DNA from: a virus
Virus record (IMG/VR): IMGVR_UViG_3300032053_000193
Coordinates: 1-39,648 of that record
DNA length: 39,648 nucleotides
Strand: one strand, 5' to 3'
Position numbers and translations under genes: made by a program. Positions 24,151 through 34,600 of this stretch are shown in pieces. The notes below the pieces were generated by a model that did not search any database, had not been told where the DNA came from, and saw only the letters and a program-made list of their open reading frames with translations. Within the stretch, counting starts at the first letter, position 1. Each line of letters opens with the position of its first letter.

Positions 24151-27100
24151 ATGGTTGTTAGACCTTTGGAAATTATCATTAGCGAAATTGTACGTGAGGT
24201 ACAGGCAGCACTACCTAATGCCAATGTACAGCCTGGAAGCGTTATTCGTGAGGCTTTAATTAGTCCCCCGGCAGCACAGGTTTCATTTTTATATCAAGCT
24301 CTCGAAGGAGTTCGCCAAGCTCAAACTATTACAGAAGCCACAGGTGGAGATCTAGATAGATTAGCTTCCAATTTTGGTTTGATAAGAGATTCAGGTCGTG
24401 CTGCAATTGGCGAAGTCGTTCTCGTTATTTCTAACACCATTACTAGTAACGATATTGTTGTACCCGATAGGTCTACAGTTTCTACTGATGAACGCACTGG
24501 GACAGTCCAATATGTTGTGATTGGTTCGTATATTCTCAAATCAATTGATAAGGATTATTATGCTGCTGAGGCAGTGCGGTTAAAAGAATCGTTAAGATTG
24601 GCTAACATTACAAACGCTCAATATGCTACTACAGTACCAATTCAGTCTTTGTCGTTAGGAAACATTGGTAATGTTGCAGCATTTTCTATTATCAGAGGTA
24701 ACATTCCTGGTACTACAGCCATTGTAAATTTAAATCCTACTGCTGGTGGCACCAATTCAGAATCAGACGAATCACTACGTCGACGTATATCGTTAGTTCT
24801 GACTAATGCAAGTGCTGGTACAACAGAGGGTTTGATTGCTACCGCTCTTAGCAACCCTGTGGTTACTGATGCCGCAGTTATAAGTCCTGGCAACCCCTTA
24901 ATGACTCGAGATGGGTCTATTTATGATGAACAAGGAAATCTTGTTAAGTCAGGTACTGGTAGAGATGTGGATCTTTATATTCGAGGTAAACGTCCAACCT
25001 CACAAGTTGAATCTTACACCTTTACTGATAATTCTCAACAAGGCGAAACTATAACGTTAAACAACAATTATGCTTTAGGCTATGTCAATACTACAACAAC
25101 AAATCAGTTTGCTCAACAGCCCACTGAAGACATAATAGATATAACAGGATCAGTTAGTGGTACTAATTTCAAGAAAGCTATTTATGTAACAGACGATGAA
25201 GACAATGTTATTCTTGATGGAAGCTATGTTTTATTAAAAGACATACAACAAGAACTTGATACGGCACTCAAGATTGTTAAAAATAATGAGACTGGCGAAG
25301 TGAAGGTTGCTGCCTACCTAAATCCGCTAAGCAATAAATATTCGGTGATTGAATCAATTGAGCCTAGTGGATTAGGAAACAGTGCTCTAGGTCGTGATAG
25401 TGTTTTGTGGCTTACAAATGTGGCAACAATTACCGATGAGGTTGTTACACGTGGTCCAGAGTATAATGGGTCAGACACACTTACCTTCACTAACGTAGCA
25501 CAAATTCAAAATGTTGATGAAGATGTTGTGCTTACTAAAGAAAGTGTTTTAATTACCAGTCAGGGTGTGGGACAGGATGCCTTTATTGTTTATACTAAAC
25601 ATGTTCCTATTGTTTCTGTTTCTCAAGTACGTCATGCTAGATTAGGTTTTAGTTATAATTGCGAGATTTTAGATGCTAATTTAGGTCAGATCAGATTAGT
25701 TGGACGCTTTATTCCTCAAGCTGGTGATGTTATTCAAATATCCTACAGCTGGCGTCAACGACATGTGCAGAATGTAGAGTATTTTTTACAGGGTGACACA
25801 GTAAAGTGGTCTCGTGACCCATATGAAAGACCAGTCACAGAAGGAACCACATTATTGACTCCAACAACTTTATTACCCTCTCTTAGTGTACAGGTTCAAC
25901 CATTAATTCCTACTTATCTAGGAATTCAAGCCGATCAGCTTACCGCTCGTGCTCGCTATACAATGAGTTTTAGTGGTGATAAGGCGCGTATAGTTAATAG
26001 TCAGAATATAGATTATACAGCAGCTCCTTCATTTGAAACTGACGACTTTTTATTCAAAGTAGCAATTTCTCAAAGCGCTACAGCTACTAAGTCAAGGCTT
26101 GCTCGAGTTTTGGCTGTAAGAAATCTAACGAAGGGGTTTGCTTACAATATTGATAATTCATCTTTGAATACCAATATTTATGATCCTGCAGTTCATGTAA
26201 ATGAAAATCTCGCAGACAATGAATTTTTATTAGACAGTAGAGCAAATACACTACACTTAGAAGTTGGTGACAAAGTATTATTTAGTCGAAAATCTTCAAT
26301 GCGCCATTGGACTACAACTGAAGATTTTACAAATAACATTAGAGATAATATTGCACCCACCTTTGATCCAATCACAACAAATATCGCTAATGATGAGATC
26401 ACAGTAAAGAGACCAGAAGATGACACAACATCTTCAGCAACTATTTTATCAGGTAGCATCACTCAAAGTGGTACCTTATCAGGTATAGTAGAAATAGCAG
26501 ACAATGTAATTATTGAACCCAGTGTTTTGGTGGTTATACAACCTAATACGGTAATTCGTATTCGTGATTCTCGTTCTCTTGACAACTCAGAAGTGGTTCA
26601 AGAGTTAATGCAGTTAAATAATTTAATCCAAGTTGACGATATTGATAGTGCAATTGATATTGTTGAAAATGATTATGTGTTTGATCGTCCAACGGGAAGC
26701 ACTGCTCCATTCTTTGTAATTTTAAATGACACTGGAACGGAAACGTTGTCTATTTATTATGACAGAGATGTGATTAGAAAAGTTGTTAAGACACGGGACA
26801 TTGGTGGTCTTCCACAAGACTATGTCTATTACATTAACGATAGATTGATTCCTGATCAATTTTTGGGTACCTCACTTGGCAGTGGCTTAATTGCAGCTAT
26901 AGATACTTCAAGTATATTTTTAGGCTATAGGCTAGACACAGACACGTTCGTTTCACATATAACATTTGTAAGTGGTCGTAATCAATATGGAATTTTCTTA
27001 ACAAAGATACCTAAAACAACCAGCATTGTGTCTGATGATTTTAGTTTTTATCAAGCGAGTAATCCTGACGCACTTTTTACGGATGTTGCTTATGATAGTG

Positions 27101-30100
27101 GACGAAACGTTTTCTTAGTAGGTAGTTTAGCAACAGAATCTTTGTATAAAGTTGAATATTTTGTTAGTATTGTTAAAAGACTATCAATTAGAGTAAGGGG
27201 AGCTTTGCAAACAGCTCCTGAAACGTCAGATAGTACACCTATCGTATTCACCAGCACATCTACGGATCCACTCCCTGGTGATTGGGAAGGCATTATTTTT
27301 GATCCTAGCTCACACACAAATGCTTCAGGTAGTATGGGTGTAACCTCTTCACTTACTGATTGTATTATTAAATATGCTAGGATTGGCATTCAAAATCATA
27401 CATCAGACCCCTTTATTGATAGGTGCTTAATAAAGAAATGTAAGGATGGTGGATATACTGCTGTTTCATCATTCTATAAGATAAATGGCTATACTCGCAC
27501 TAATCTTAGGTTGTTGAGCAATGATTTTACAGCGACCGGTCGTAGTTATATAGAAGATAGGTATGAAGATGATGGATATGGATATGGTCCTGTTGTACTT
27601 ACGTCCGATCACACTTTATCATTCTTATTGAACGACTTATTATCTACAGCTCAGGGTACAGTTTCGTTATTTGAAAAGGTAGGCAATTGGGTATCAGCAG
27701 GTACAGACATAATTACAAAAGAGCACTTTACTTCCAAATACAGCACTGGGTTAATAGAAGGTTCTGACTTCAAGGTATATGTGGATGGTGTTTATATAGT
27801 GCCTGGTGTTAATGCGGATTTTGATATTGAATACGACAAGCAACGTGGTGGTTTTTTGCTTTCCTTCTTTAATACAACACGTACCATGGCTTTCCTTGCT
27901 GCAACCGTTGGAAACAACAATACTATTACAGTAGACTATTACGCTGCATATCAAAATGGTACAATCAGCAATTCAGTACTAGTTGATAACGGCAATAACG
28001 CCATTAGTTTGAACCTTTTGTCTGCAGTAAGTGTACGTAACAATACAATTCATCATAATGGTTTTTATGGTTTGGCTATTGAGAATGCATATGTGAGGTT
28101 GGCTAACAATTTGATTACAGGTTACGACATTTCTCCAGTATTTCAGAGTGTCCGTTCTTTGTTTATAGGTACCACTAATGATATGTGGAGTCTTCCGGTC
28201 ACAAACGCTGAACAGAATGAAATTGCAGATGTCGATATCTTAACTAATGATGTGGCTGTGAGTGATACTATCATTATTGTTGAACACCCAGAGTTGTATA
28301 AGAGAAATTCAATAATCAAGATTGACAATGAAACAATGCAGGTTCAAGATGTTTTGAATGATAGGCTTTTGGTTATTCGTGGTTACAACGAAACATTACC
28401 CACCACTCATAAAATGGGGGGTGACATATTGATTCAACGAATTAAGTTTGTTTTTACAGTTACTGGTGTTCCAGGCAATCTATGTTTAATTAGAGAAACT
28501 TCAAGTGATGGAAGCCTAATCTCTGGACGTGAACCAGTAACAATGATTAAAATTGCTGACAATACATTTAGAATAGCCTTCTCAGTAGATAGGAGTGCAA
28601 CATTTTTCTATAGGTTCCAGTATAAACAAGAATTGACTGACCCTTGGTGGTTATTGTCGGAAACCCGTAGGCTTCCAATATATCAATTTGGTAGTGCTAT
28701 TAATAATTTCATTAGCCCTGATCACGAGATATCAATTACCATTGGGACTAGCAATGACTTTACAAATTATTCTGACAATCCTAAGTATGGACAATCACTT
28801 ACTGAAGATTTTTCTATTCCTTCAGATAGTCCAGCTAGTATGGATAATCCAATTTATGCAACACCGCATGACCCTACAGAGCCTCGCTTGAGATTTTTAG
28901 GAAGAAGACAAGTAATCCGAGATGTGAATTTAACAATTGGCACATCTTCAATTACCCTAAATTCCGCACCAATCATAGTTACTAATTTACAAACAGATAT
29001 TCAGATTTCTTCGATTAGTAATCCTGATAGAAGATTGCTTCCTGGCTCCTACGATAGCTCTACTAAGCGATTGACATTGTCTGCTCCAGTGACAAGCTCT
29101 GAAGTAGGAGCTTATAATGTCACATACAATACACCCAGGACACTTGGAACTTCAATGTCAGCGTTTCCACTTTCAACTGCTGTGACTTATAGGTATAATG
29201 AAAATAAAGTTGTTGATTTCACAAAACTTGAATGGCGTTTGATAGGTGGTAGTGGCAAAGTGAGGGCACGATTTCGGACAGCAAATAGTACAGAAGACAT
29301 TGAATTGGTTAATTTTGGTAGTTATTCTGATACAACCCCATTCGATTTATCGTGGGGTACAGGAAATTACCCAAGAGGATCAGTAATTGACATTGATCTG
29401 TTGATTGAGACAAATGACGCAGGATTTACGAGCGCAGGAGTTCCTATATTCCCGAAATTACAGGATTTCTCGTTATTTTTAACGCCAGCACGAGACAATG
29501 TGCTTTACAAAGTGTTAAACACATTATATGATGTTAAGAGTGATAGGACAGTGGTTTCGATTGAAGATGACGAGAACGTTGGTCTTGGTATTCGCACAAG
29601 TACGTTTGTTACTGTTGGGACTGACGATTCGTTAAGTCTTATTGTAAGAAAGGCAATAGATAATTTTGAGGAGAATCAAGAGTTTGTTATTGGTGAAATG
29701 GAAGCTATTGCTGCTGAATCAAACACCATTAAAGCAATTGGAAATGTAATTTTAGAAAGAATTGCACCAGACTCCAACGATCAAGTCGTTGCTGACTTGA
29801 TTTATGCAGACGTTGAAGATAGTGAAGAAATAGTATTTATTGAGAATGGAACCCAGATTACACGTGACAAATTCTATTCAATAAACAATATACAAACACA
29901 GGTAATTCTTGACAAAGTTAAGTCAATACCCACAACTGAAGTAATAAGCGTTGTGTCACTAGAGCAACCAGCAGCTGGTGCCCAGTATTTGGTAGACTAT
30001 ACTTTTGCAGCGCCAGTCGACAATGAGACTGTTACAGTGACCTATACTTATAATGATACAGTAAGGGTTGTTGCACAAATGGTTGAGGCTAAACGTGTAT

Positions 30101-30468
30101 TGACCTCCGATATACTTACACGTGCAGGTGTTGAGGTTCCAATTCGAATAGAAGCAAAAATATTCATGAATTCAGGGTATAATGCTAGTGCTTTGGTTAT
30201 TGATATCACTAATGCATTGTCTAATTATTTTAATGGATTAGTTATGTTTGGTGGTATTATTGCACCTGACTTTATTGAGAGTCTAATGACTAATGTGACA
30301 GGTGTTGCTAGTGTCAAGTTAAACGTCTTAAGCCGTACTCTGAAAGCGGTTGTAGAGACCATTACCCTAACAGATCGCGAATATGCAGCATTAGCTTCCA
30401 GTAATCCTTTGCTTACTGTAGTGGAAGCAGCTAATCCCGACAAGATACTAACTACTAATAGTGTATAG
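24151..30468 (+). CDS. Baseplate J (gp6/XkdT-like) protein with a very large beta-helix insertion
   Basis: This is the main wedge protein. The N-terminus is a standard Baseplate_J domain: the helical start, then TEATGGDLDRLASNFGLIR near residues 60-80, and NPTAGGTNSESDESLRRRI near 195. The C-terminal ~110 residues (VPIRIEAKIFMNSGYNASAL, then GLVMFGGIIAPDFIESLM) match the J C-terminus. Usual J proteins are 300-500 aa; this one is 2105 aa. The extra ~1600 residues include hairpin modules (~450-600), a parallel beta-helix start at ~771-800 (GTLSGIVEIADNVIIEPSVL), helix rungs at ~1044-1105 (DWEGIIFD, then SLTDCIIKYARIGIQNHT) and ~1269-1330 (NNAISLNLLSAVSVRNNTIH), then Ig-like strands to ~1900. 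AAGGAGA supports the start. Confidence 0.85.
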   Translation: MVVRPLEIIISEIVREVQAALPNANVQPGSVIREALISPPAAQVSFLYQALEGVRQAQTITEATGGDLDRLASNFGLIRDSGRAAIGEVVLVISNTITSNDIVVPDRSTVSTDERTGTVQYVVIGSYILKSIDKDYYAAEAVRLKESLRLANITNAQYATTVPIQSLSLGNIGNVAAFSIIRGNIPGTTAIVNLNPTAGGTNSESDESLRRRISLVLTNASAGTTEGLIATALSNPVVTDAAVISPGNPLMTRDGSIYDEQGNLVKSGTGRDVDLYIRGKRPTSQVESYTFTDNSQQGETITLNNNYALGYVNTTTTNQFAQQPTEDIIDITGSVSGTNFKKAIYVTDDEDNVILDGSYVLLKDIQQELDTALKIVKNNETGEVKVAAYLNPLSNKYSVIESIEPSGLGNSALGRDSVLWLTNVATITDEVVTRGPEYNGSDTLTFTNVAQIQNVDEDVVLTKESVLITSQGVGQDAFIVYTKHVPIVSVSQVRHARLGFSYNCEILDANLGQIRLVGRFIPQAGDVIQISYSWRQRHVQNVEYFLQGDTVKWSRDPYERPVTEGTTLLTPTTLLPSLSVQVQPLIPTYLGIQADQLTARARYTMSFSGDKARIVNSQNIDYTAAPSFETDDFLFKVAISQSATATKSRLARVLAVRNLTKGFAYNIDNSSLNTNIYDPAVHVNENLADNEFLLDSRANTLHLEVGDKVLFSRKSSMRHWTTTEDFTNNIRDNIAPTFDPITTNIANDEITVKRPEDDTTSSATILSGSITQSGTLSGIVEIADNVIIEPSVLVVIQPNTVIRIRDSRSLDNSEVVQELMQLNNLIQVDDIDSAIDIVENDYVFDRPTGSTAPFFVILNDTGTETLSIYYDRDVIRKVVKTRDIGGLPQDYVYYINDRLIPDQFLGTSLGSGLIAAIDTSSIFLGYRLDTDTFVSHITFVSGRNQYGIFLTKIPKTTSIVSDDFSFYQASNPDALFTDVAYDSGRNVFLVGSLATESLYKVEYFVSIVKRLSIRVRGALQTAPETSDSTPIVFTSTSTDPLPGDWEGIIFDPSSHTNASGSMGVTSSLTDCIIKYARIGIQNHTSDPFIDRCLIKKCKDGGYTAVSSFYKINGYTRTNLRLLSNDFTATGRSYIEDRYEDDGYGYGPVVLTSDHTLSFLLNDLLSTAQGTVSLFEKVGNWVSAGTDIITKEHFTSKYSTGLIEGSDFKVYVDGVYIVPGVNADFDIEYDKQRGGFLLSFFNTTRTMAFLAATVGNNNTITVDYYAAYQNGTISNSVLVDNGNNAISLNLLSAVSVRNNTIHHNGFYGLAIENAYVRLANNLITGYDISPVFQSVRSLFIGTTNDMWSLPVTNAEQNEIADVDILTNDVAVSDTIIIVEHPELYKRNSIIKIDNETMQVQDVLNDRLLVIRGYNETLPTTHKMGGDILIQRIKFVFTVTGVPGNLCLIRETSSDGSLISGREPVTMIKIADNTFRIAFSVDRSATFFYRFQYKQELTDPWWLLSETRRLPIYQFGSAINNFISPDHEISITIGTSNDFTNYSDNPKYGQSLTEDFSIPSDSPASMDNPIYATPHDPTEPRLRFLGRRQVIRDVNLTIGTSSITLNSAPIIVTNLQTDIQISSISNPDRRLLPGSYDSSTKRLTLSAPVTSSEVGAYNVTYNTPRTLGTSMSAFPLSTAVTYRYNENKVVDFTKLEWRLIGGSGKVRARFRTANSTEDIELVNFGSYSDTTPFDLSWGTGNYPRGSVIDIDLLIETNDAGFTSAGVPIFPKLQDFSLFLTPARDNVLYKVLNTLYDVKSDRTVVSIEDDENVGLGIRTSTFVTVGTDDSLSLIVRKAIDNFEENQEFVIGEMEAIAAESNTIKAIGNVILERIAPDSNDQVVADLIYADVEDSEEIVFIENGTQITRDKFYSINNIQTQVILDKVKSIPTTEVISVVSLEQPAAGAQYLVDYTFAAPVDNETVTVTYTYNDTVRVVAQMVEAKRVLTSDILTRAGVEVPIRIEAKIFMNSGYNASALVIDITNALSNYFNGLVMFGGIIAPDFIESLMTNVTGVASVKLNVLSRTLKAVVETITLTDREYAALASSNPLLTVVEAANPDKILTTNSV

Positions 30469-30476
30469 GGGTAAAT

Positions 30477-31085
30477 ATGACTATTATTAATGCAGCTGGC
30501 TCAAACGATAGAGAAGTGTTTGTGCAGGCACTAATCAGTGCCCTATCAGACTTTTACACCAAAGAGCCAGGTACTAATTTAGAAAAGCTATATAGTGCTC
30601 TAGCGGCTGCCCTAGCTGCTGCCGATCGCGATATTTCTGCAGTACGGAATGATAACTTTGTTTCGGCTACAGAGACTGATGAAATAATAGTACGTGGCAC
30701 CAATGAAGACCACATAGCAAATGAAGGGGTTTTTCAGATAGATAGAGTTGGTCTTACTCCTTCTTATTATGTGAGACAAGAACAACATTACATTGATAAA
30801 GTAGATACAATTGTGACCCTTGAACATATTCCTGCAGATTTTGATAGTATCATAATCTATAATGCCAAGGATGCCAATAGGGTTCAGGCATCAATAGTAA
30901 GAACAATCGATGCAGAAAATAACGCCATAACAGTCTCAGGCGTTAGTAATCCAGGATTATATTTATTTCAATTTTTGGATAAGGGTAATGTGAAAAGTGA
31001 AACAGAAACATTAATCTTACCTGCTGAATTATTTAAGATAGGATTTGATGAAGGTGGTTTTGGTAACTTTGGTTTTGGAGAATAG
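30477..31085 (+). CDS. Putative baseplate wedge protein (gpI/XkdU position)
   Basis: This 202-aa protein follows the J gene, where P2 has gpI and PBSX has xkdU. The first ~55 residues are helical (FVQALISALSDFYTKEPGTN, LEKLYSALAAALAAADRDIS), like the helical start of tail protein I and gp7-type proteins. Residues ~65-180 are strand-rich. The C-terminus ends in an unusual Gly/Phe tail (FDEGGFGNFGFGE). It starts at ATG 30477 with AGGGGT a few bases upstream. The assignment rests on position and general fold; sequence similarity to gpI is not obvious. Confidence 0.5.
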   Translation: MTIINAAGSNDREVFVQALISALSDFYTKEPGTNLEKLYSALAAALAAADRDISAVRNDNFVSATETDEIIVRGTNEDHIANEGVFQIDRVGLTPSYYVRQEQHYIDKVDTIVTLEHIPADFDSIIIYNAKDANRVQASIVRTIDAENNAITVSGVSNPGLYLFQFLDKGNVKSETETLILPAELFKIGFDEGGFGNFGFGE

Positions 31086-31087
31086 AG

Positions 31088-31600
31088 ATGGCACAAGAAC
31101 TTCTTAACGAAAATGTGCAAGATATCATTATTACTCCATTTCTGAAACTTGAGTTGTTGCCTACTGGTCATCCTAATTGGGGATTGGTAACTAACAACAA
31201 TTTTATCAGAGTGGAGAATGCACTTCAATTTTACGCTGAACAAGTTGCCGTTGTTCGTGGCTCTGTAGATAGCTTGAGCCCGAGCTTTAATCGTCAATTG
31301 AGAGATGTTCAGAGCATGATAGAAAATGAAACTATGGCTAGGATTGGTGCCGATACTACTTTGCAAAACCAGATTTTACGTGCTCGTTTTTCAAGTAGGA
31401 CTATGTCGGCTAGTGTTTCTTCTACCTTTATTCATAATTTAGGTAGATTTCCTTCAGTTAGTATAATTAAAGAAATAGGCGTAGGTAGTGGTGTTGATGT
31501 AACAAATGCATTTGACACATTTATTATACATACCGACATCAATCAGATAGACTTAACTGTAGGTGTTAATGGAAATTATACAGTCATTTGTGTGGCGTAA
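31088..31600 (+). CDS. Small tail fibre / fibre adaptor protein
   Basis: This 170-aa protein lies between the wedge and the large adhesion proteins. Residues ~20-55 (LLPTGHPNWGLVTNNNFIRV) resemble the attachment end of short fibres. Residues ~55-95 form a coiled coil that could trimerise it. The last ~65 residues (STFIHNLGRFPSVSIIKEIG, ending in NQIDLTVGVNGNYTVICVA) match the small knob domain with 'HNLGR-PSV' seen at the end of many phage fibre proteins. It begins three bases after the previous stop with GGAG upstream. A wedge-attached short fibre or an adaptor for the next protein is the likely role. Confidence 0.6.
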   Translation: MAQELLNENVQDIIITPFLKLELLPTGHPNWGLVTNNNFIRVENALQFYAEQVAVVRGSVDSLSPSFNRQLRDVQSMIENETMARIGADTTLQNQILRARFSSRTMSASVSSTFIHNLGRFPSVSIIKEIGVGSGVDVTNAFDTFIIHTDINQIDLTVGVNGNYTVICVA

Positions 31601-34600
31601 TGAGAACATATCCCATTAAATTACAACACGATAACTTGGTTCCTGATTCTGAAGTAATCACAATACCAGGTGGGCAATACAACGCTTTAGTTCGCGGTGA
31701 AGATTATATTATGGACTATATAAATGGTATAGTCAATATAGTTTTGACTGGTAGAATTGCTCACTTGCCAGGCATTGGAACAAGCGATTTTGATTTAGAC
31801 ATTACTTATCGTCGGCAAGTCGATTTTACTGAAGAGCTTATTCTCAATTCACATATTGAGGTTTTCAATGAGGTTGCCGAAGTTACGAATGTGTTTGAAT
31901 TGCAAGTAGAAAACGGACCCATTGGAGACGTGTTTAGAGTTTTTAATAAAACTACTGGTGAAAATTATACAATTGATTCATTCTTTAATAAGACAATTTT
32001 GATTGCAGGAATACAGGCCCCTAGAACTGTAGATTTGATAAATCAAGAAGCCATATTGTGTGATCGTCAGATTTCAAACGGATTATTTTTAAATACTGTT
32101 AATTTGGTTCTACCTGAATATTTGGTTCCAGCTAAAGAACATATGATTAGTTCTTATGGTAGTGTTATAAGTACGACAGGATATAAAAATTTAATTAGAG
32201 GTGGGGTTGATATCCTGCAAAATACTTATGAAATCAATGTAACTCCCGAAATTATCACTGCTGAGTTTTATACAGGTAGCACAATATTGCGACGATCCAA
32301 CAATAAGCTAATAGAAGGTGTGGATTACTATGCTACGGTAAACAGTGATGGAAGCAAATTAATACTCACACTCACAGATGCTGGCAAAACTAGCATTGGT
32401 CATAATAGTGTATTTTATTTATTTAAGAAAACATATCGTATACAAGAACACTCATTGTATGATGGAGCTGCCATATTAGATACTGAGCATAGATTTACTT
32501 TTACACAAAGTTATTTATCTGAAGTGTCTACCTTTAATATCAACGATTGTGCGCAGCTGTATAAGTTTGAACCTTATATTGAAAAACAACAAGAGGTTGA
32601 CGTTCCTGTTAATCCAGGACTCATTGTAACAAATCAAGCAGGCACAATTACTTATGAAGAAAATAAAGATTATACAATTGATGGGGTTTTCAAGCGTTTG
32701 GTTCGTGTTCCTACAAGTACAAAGCTTCTATCGCGCTACGCTGTAAAGGTAGTATATATTGAAAGAGAATCTTTTACTATTGACTCTGTTGTCGCGGCGC
32801 AAGATGCTGTTGTAATAGATTACGATTATGGAACCAACTCGTTAGATTGGACTCCATCTTTTAAGGATCAAAAAATACAAGAAATTCGTAGTTTTAGTGA
32901 GGATTTAAGGTTCTTTACATTGAATAAGTTTCCAGCTAGCACTGATGTGCGTGTTTATAGAGCCCCGAATGGTCAGGGTGTTGAGTTGATTAATATTGTA
33001 AGTGTAGACGCTGGTACACGACAGGTTCAGGTTGATCCTTTGCCTCAAACGACTACATATATTGTTGAATATGTTGCTCGGGATCAGACTTTTGATCCAG
33101 GCACTTCATATTACGTGTCTTACAGGTATGGTGCTCGCAAAAAGGCCCTTATAGATAACTTTGCAGCCTTACTGGGTATCACAACTGGAAGTGTTATACG
33201 AACAGAAACCTTTGATATGGTTAATGGTCAAAGTAGTGTAAAATTATCATTTACACCAGCTGACCCTTCAAGGACAATAATTTACACTGTAGGTGACCCA
33301 GATAAGACCAATGTTACAACTATTCGAGCTTGGGATACTTCAACCTACACATTGGATTTTGTACCAATTGTAAGCTCAGGAACATATATAGTTGAATACC
33401 CAGTAGTGGGTTTTGAAACTGAAGATCTGCGTAAGGCGATTATAGCACTATCTCAATCTTTTAATATGGGACCAACAAAGGCATCGGTGGAATTGCTTGG
33501 CGAAGCATTAACAGGAATAATTCCTAATGTACAAGAATCTATAAATAATGGCTTTAAATTGACAAACGACTCCACAAGTGATTATCTTGTTCCCATAGAC
33601 CCTGTTGTTTCTTCAGCATTATCTGATGGCACTTCTTCTATAACGTTTGTGCCAAGCAGATTCAATAATGGTGTTGAGTTGAGGGCCAGCAGTAATGCGT
33701 GGATTGGATACAGTGCTTTAAATGATATACGAGTTAAAGAGGGAACATTTAGTTTCTTACTGGGAACTCTGTGGGATGGAAATGATGAACAATCTCACCA
33801 ATTACTTGACTTAATGGGTACTAACGAGTTTACCAATAGAATAACGCTATATAAGAATAAAAAAGATCTTTTGTCATTTGAAGTGTTTGATAAAAATTCT
33901 AATTTGTATAGAATAACAACTAACGTTTCTCGAATACCGCGTAATGTTATTTTGTATTTGAAAGAAGGTCAGGGTGTTGTTGGACTGCCTTACTCTCCAG
34001 CCTACACTGTTATGGATTTTAATTCAAATGGTCAGTCAGACATATTTGAAGCCAATGAGACAGAATTTGTAATTACACCGGTATTTGGTGGTTTGGCAGG
34101 ATTGGGTTTAGGTATTACTACTTTAGTGCAAATTCCCAACGATATAACATATCAAGATGAGGGACCACAAGGTTATGTGGCTAATAAGCTAAGAACGTTA
34201 GCTAACATTTATGAAAATCACGGTGCGAGGCTAACAATACAAACAGAACTATCGTTTATCATTGGTTGTCAGCTATTTGATAATATATTGAAAGAGCTTT
34301 ATTTAAGAGGACATGATGTCCATTTGTATTTAGATATTCCTTCAAATGTAATATCAGATGAAGAGCGAGAGGTTTATATTTTAGAAAGAAGAAACGCACT
34401 AGCAGCACTTGGTATTGGTGGATCTGATTCAGATGGCGTAGCGGGCGGATATATAATTGAAGATTTTGCTACCAGATATCCATCCTTAGGCTTTGATTAT
34501 GCTAGTGCATATGCCGATCCAATTTCTCATAAGATTTTGAAAGATAGGACTGACATATTCAGAGCATCAACAGGTCCCGATTTTTCTATTCCTAGTCCAG

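Noticed and set aside
31588-31599. TTG start for the large modular protein
   Set aside because: ATG 31600 forms the TAATG overlap seen elsewhere in this operon; the TTG has no ribosome site either.
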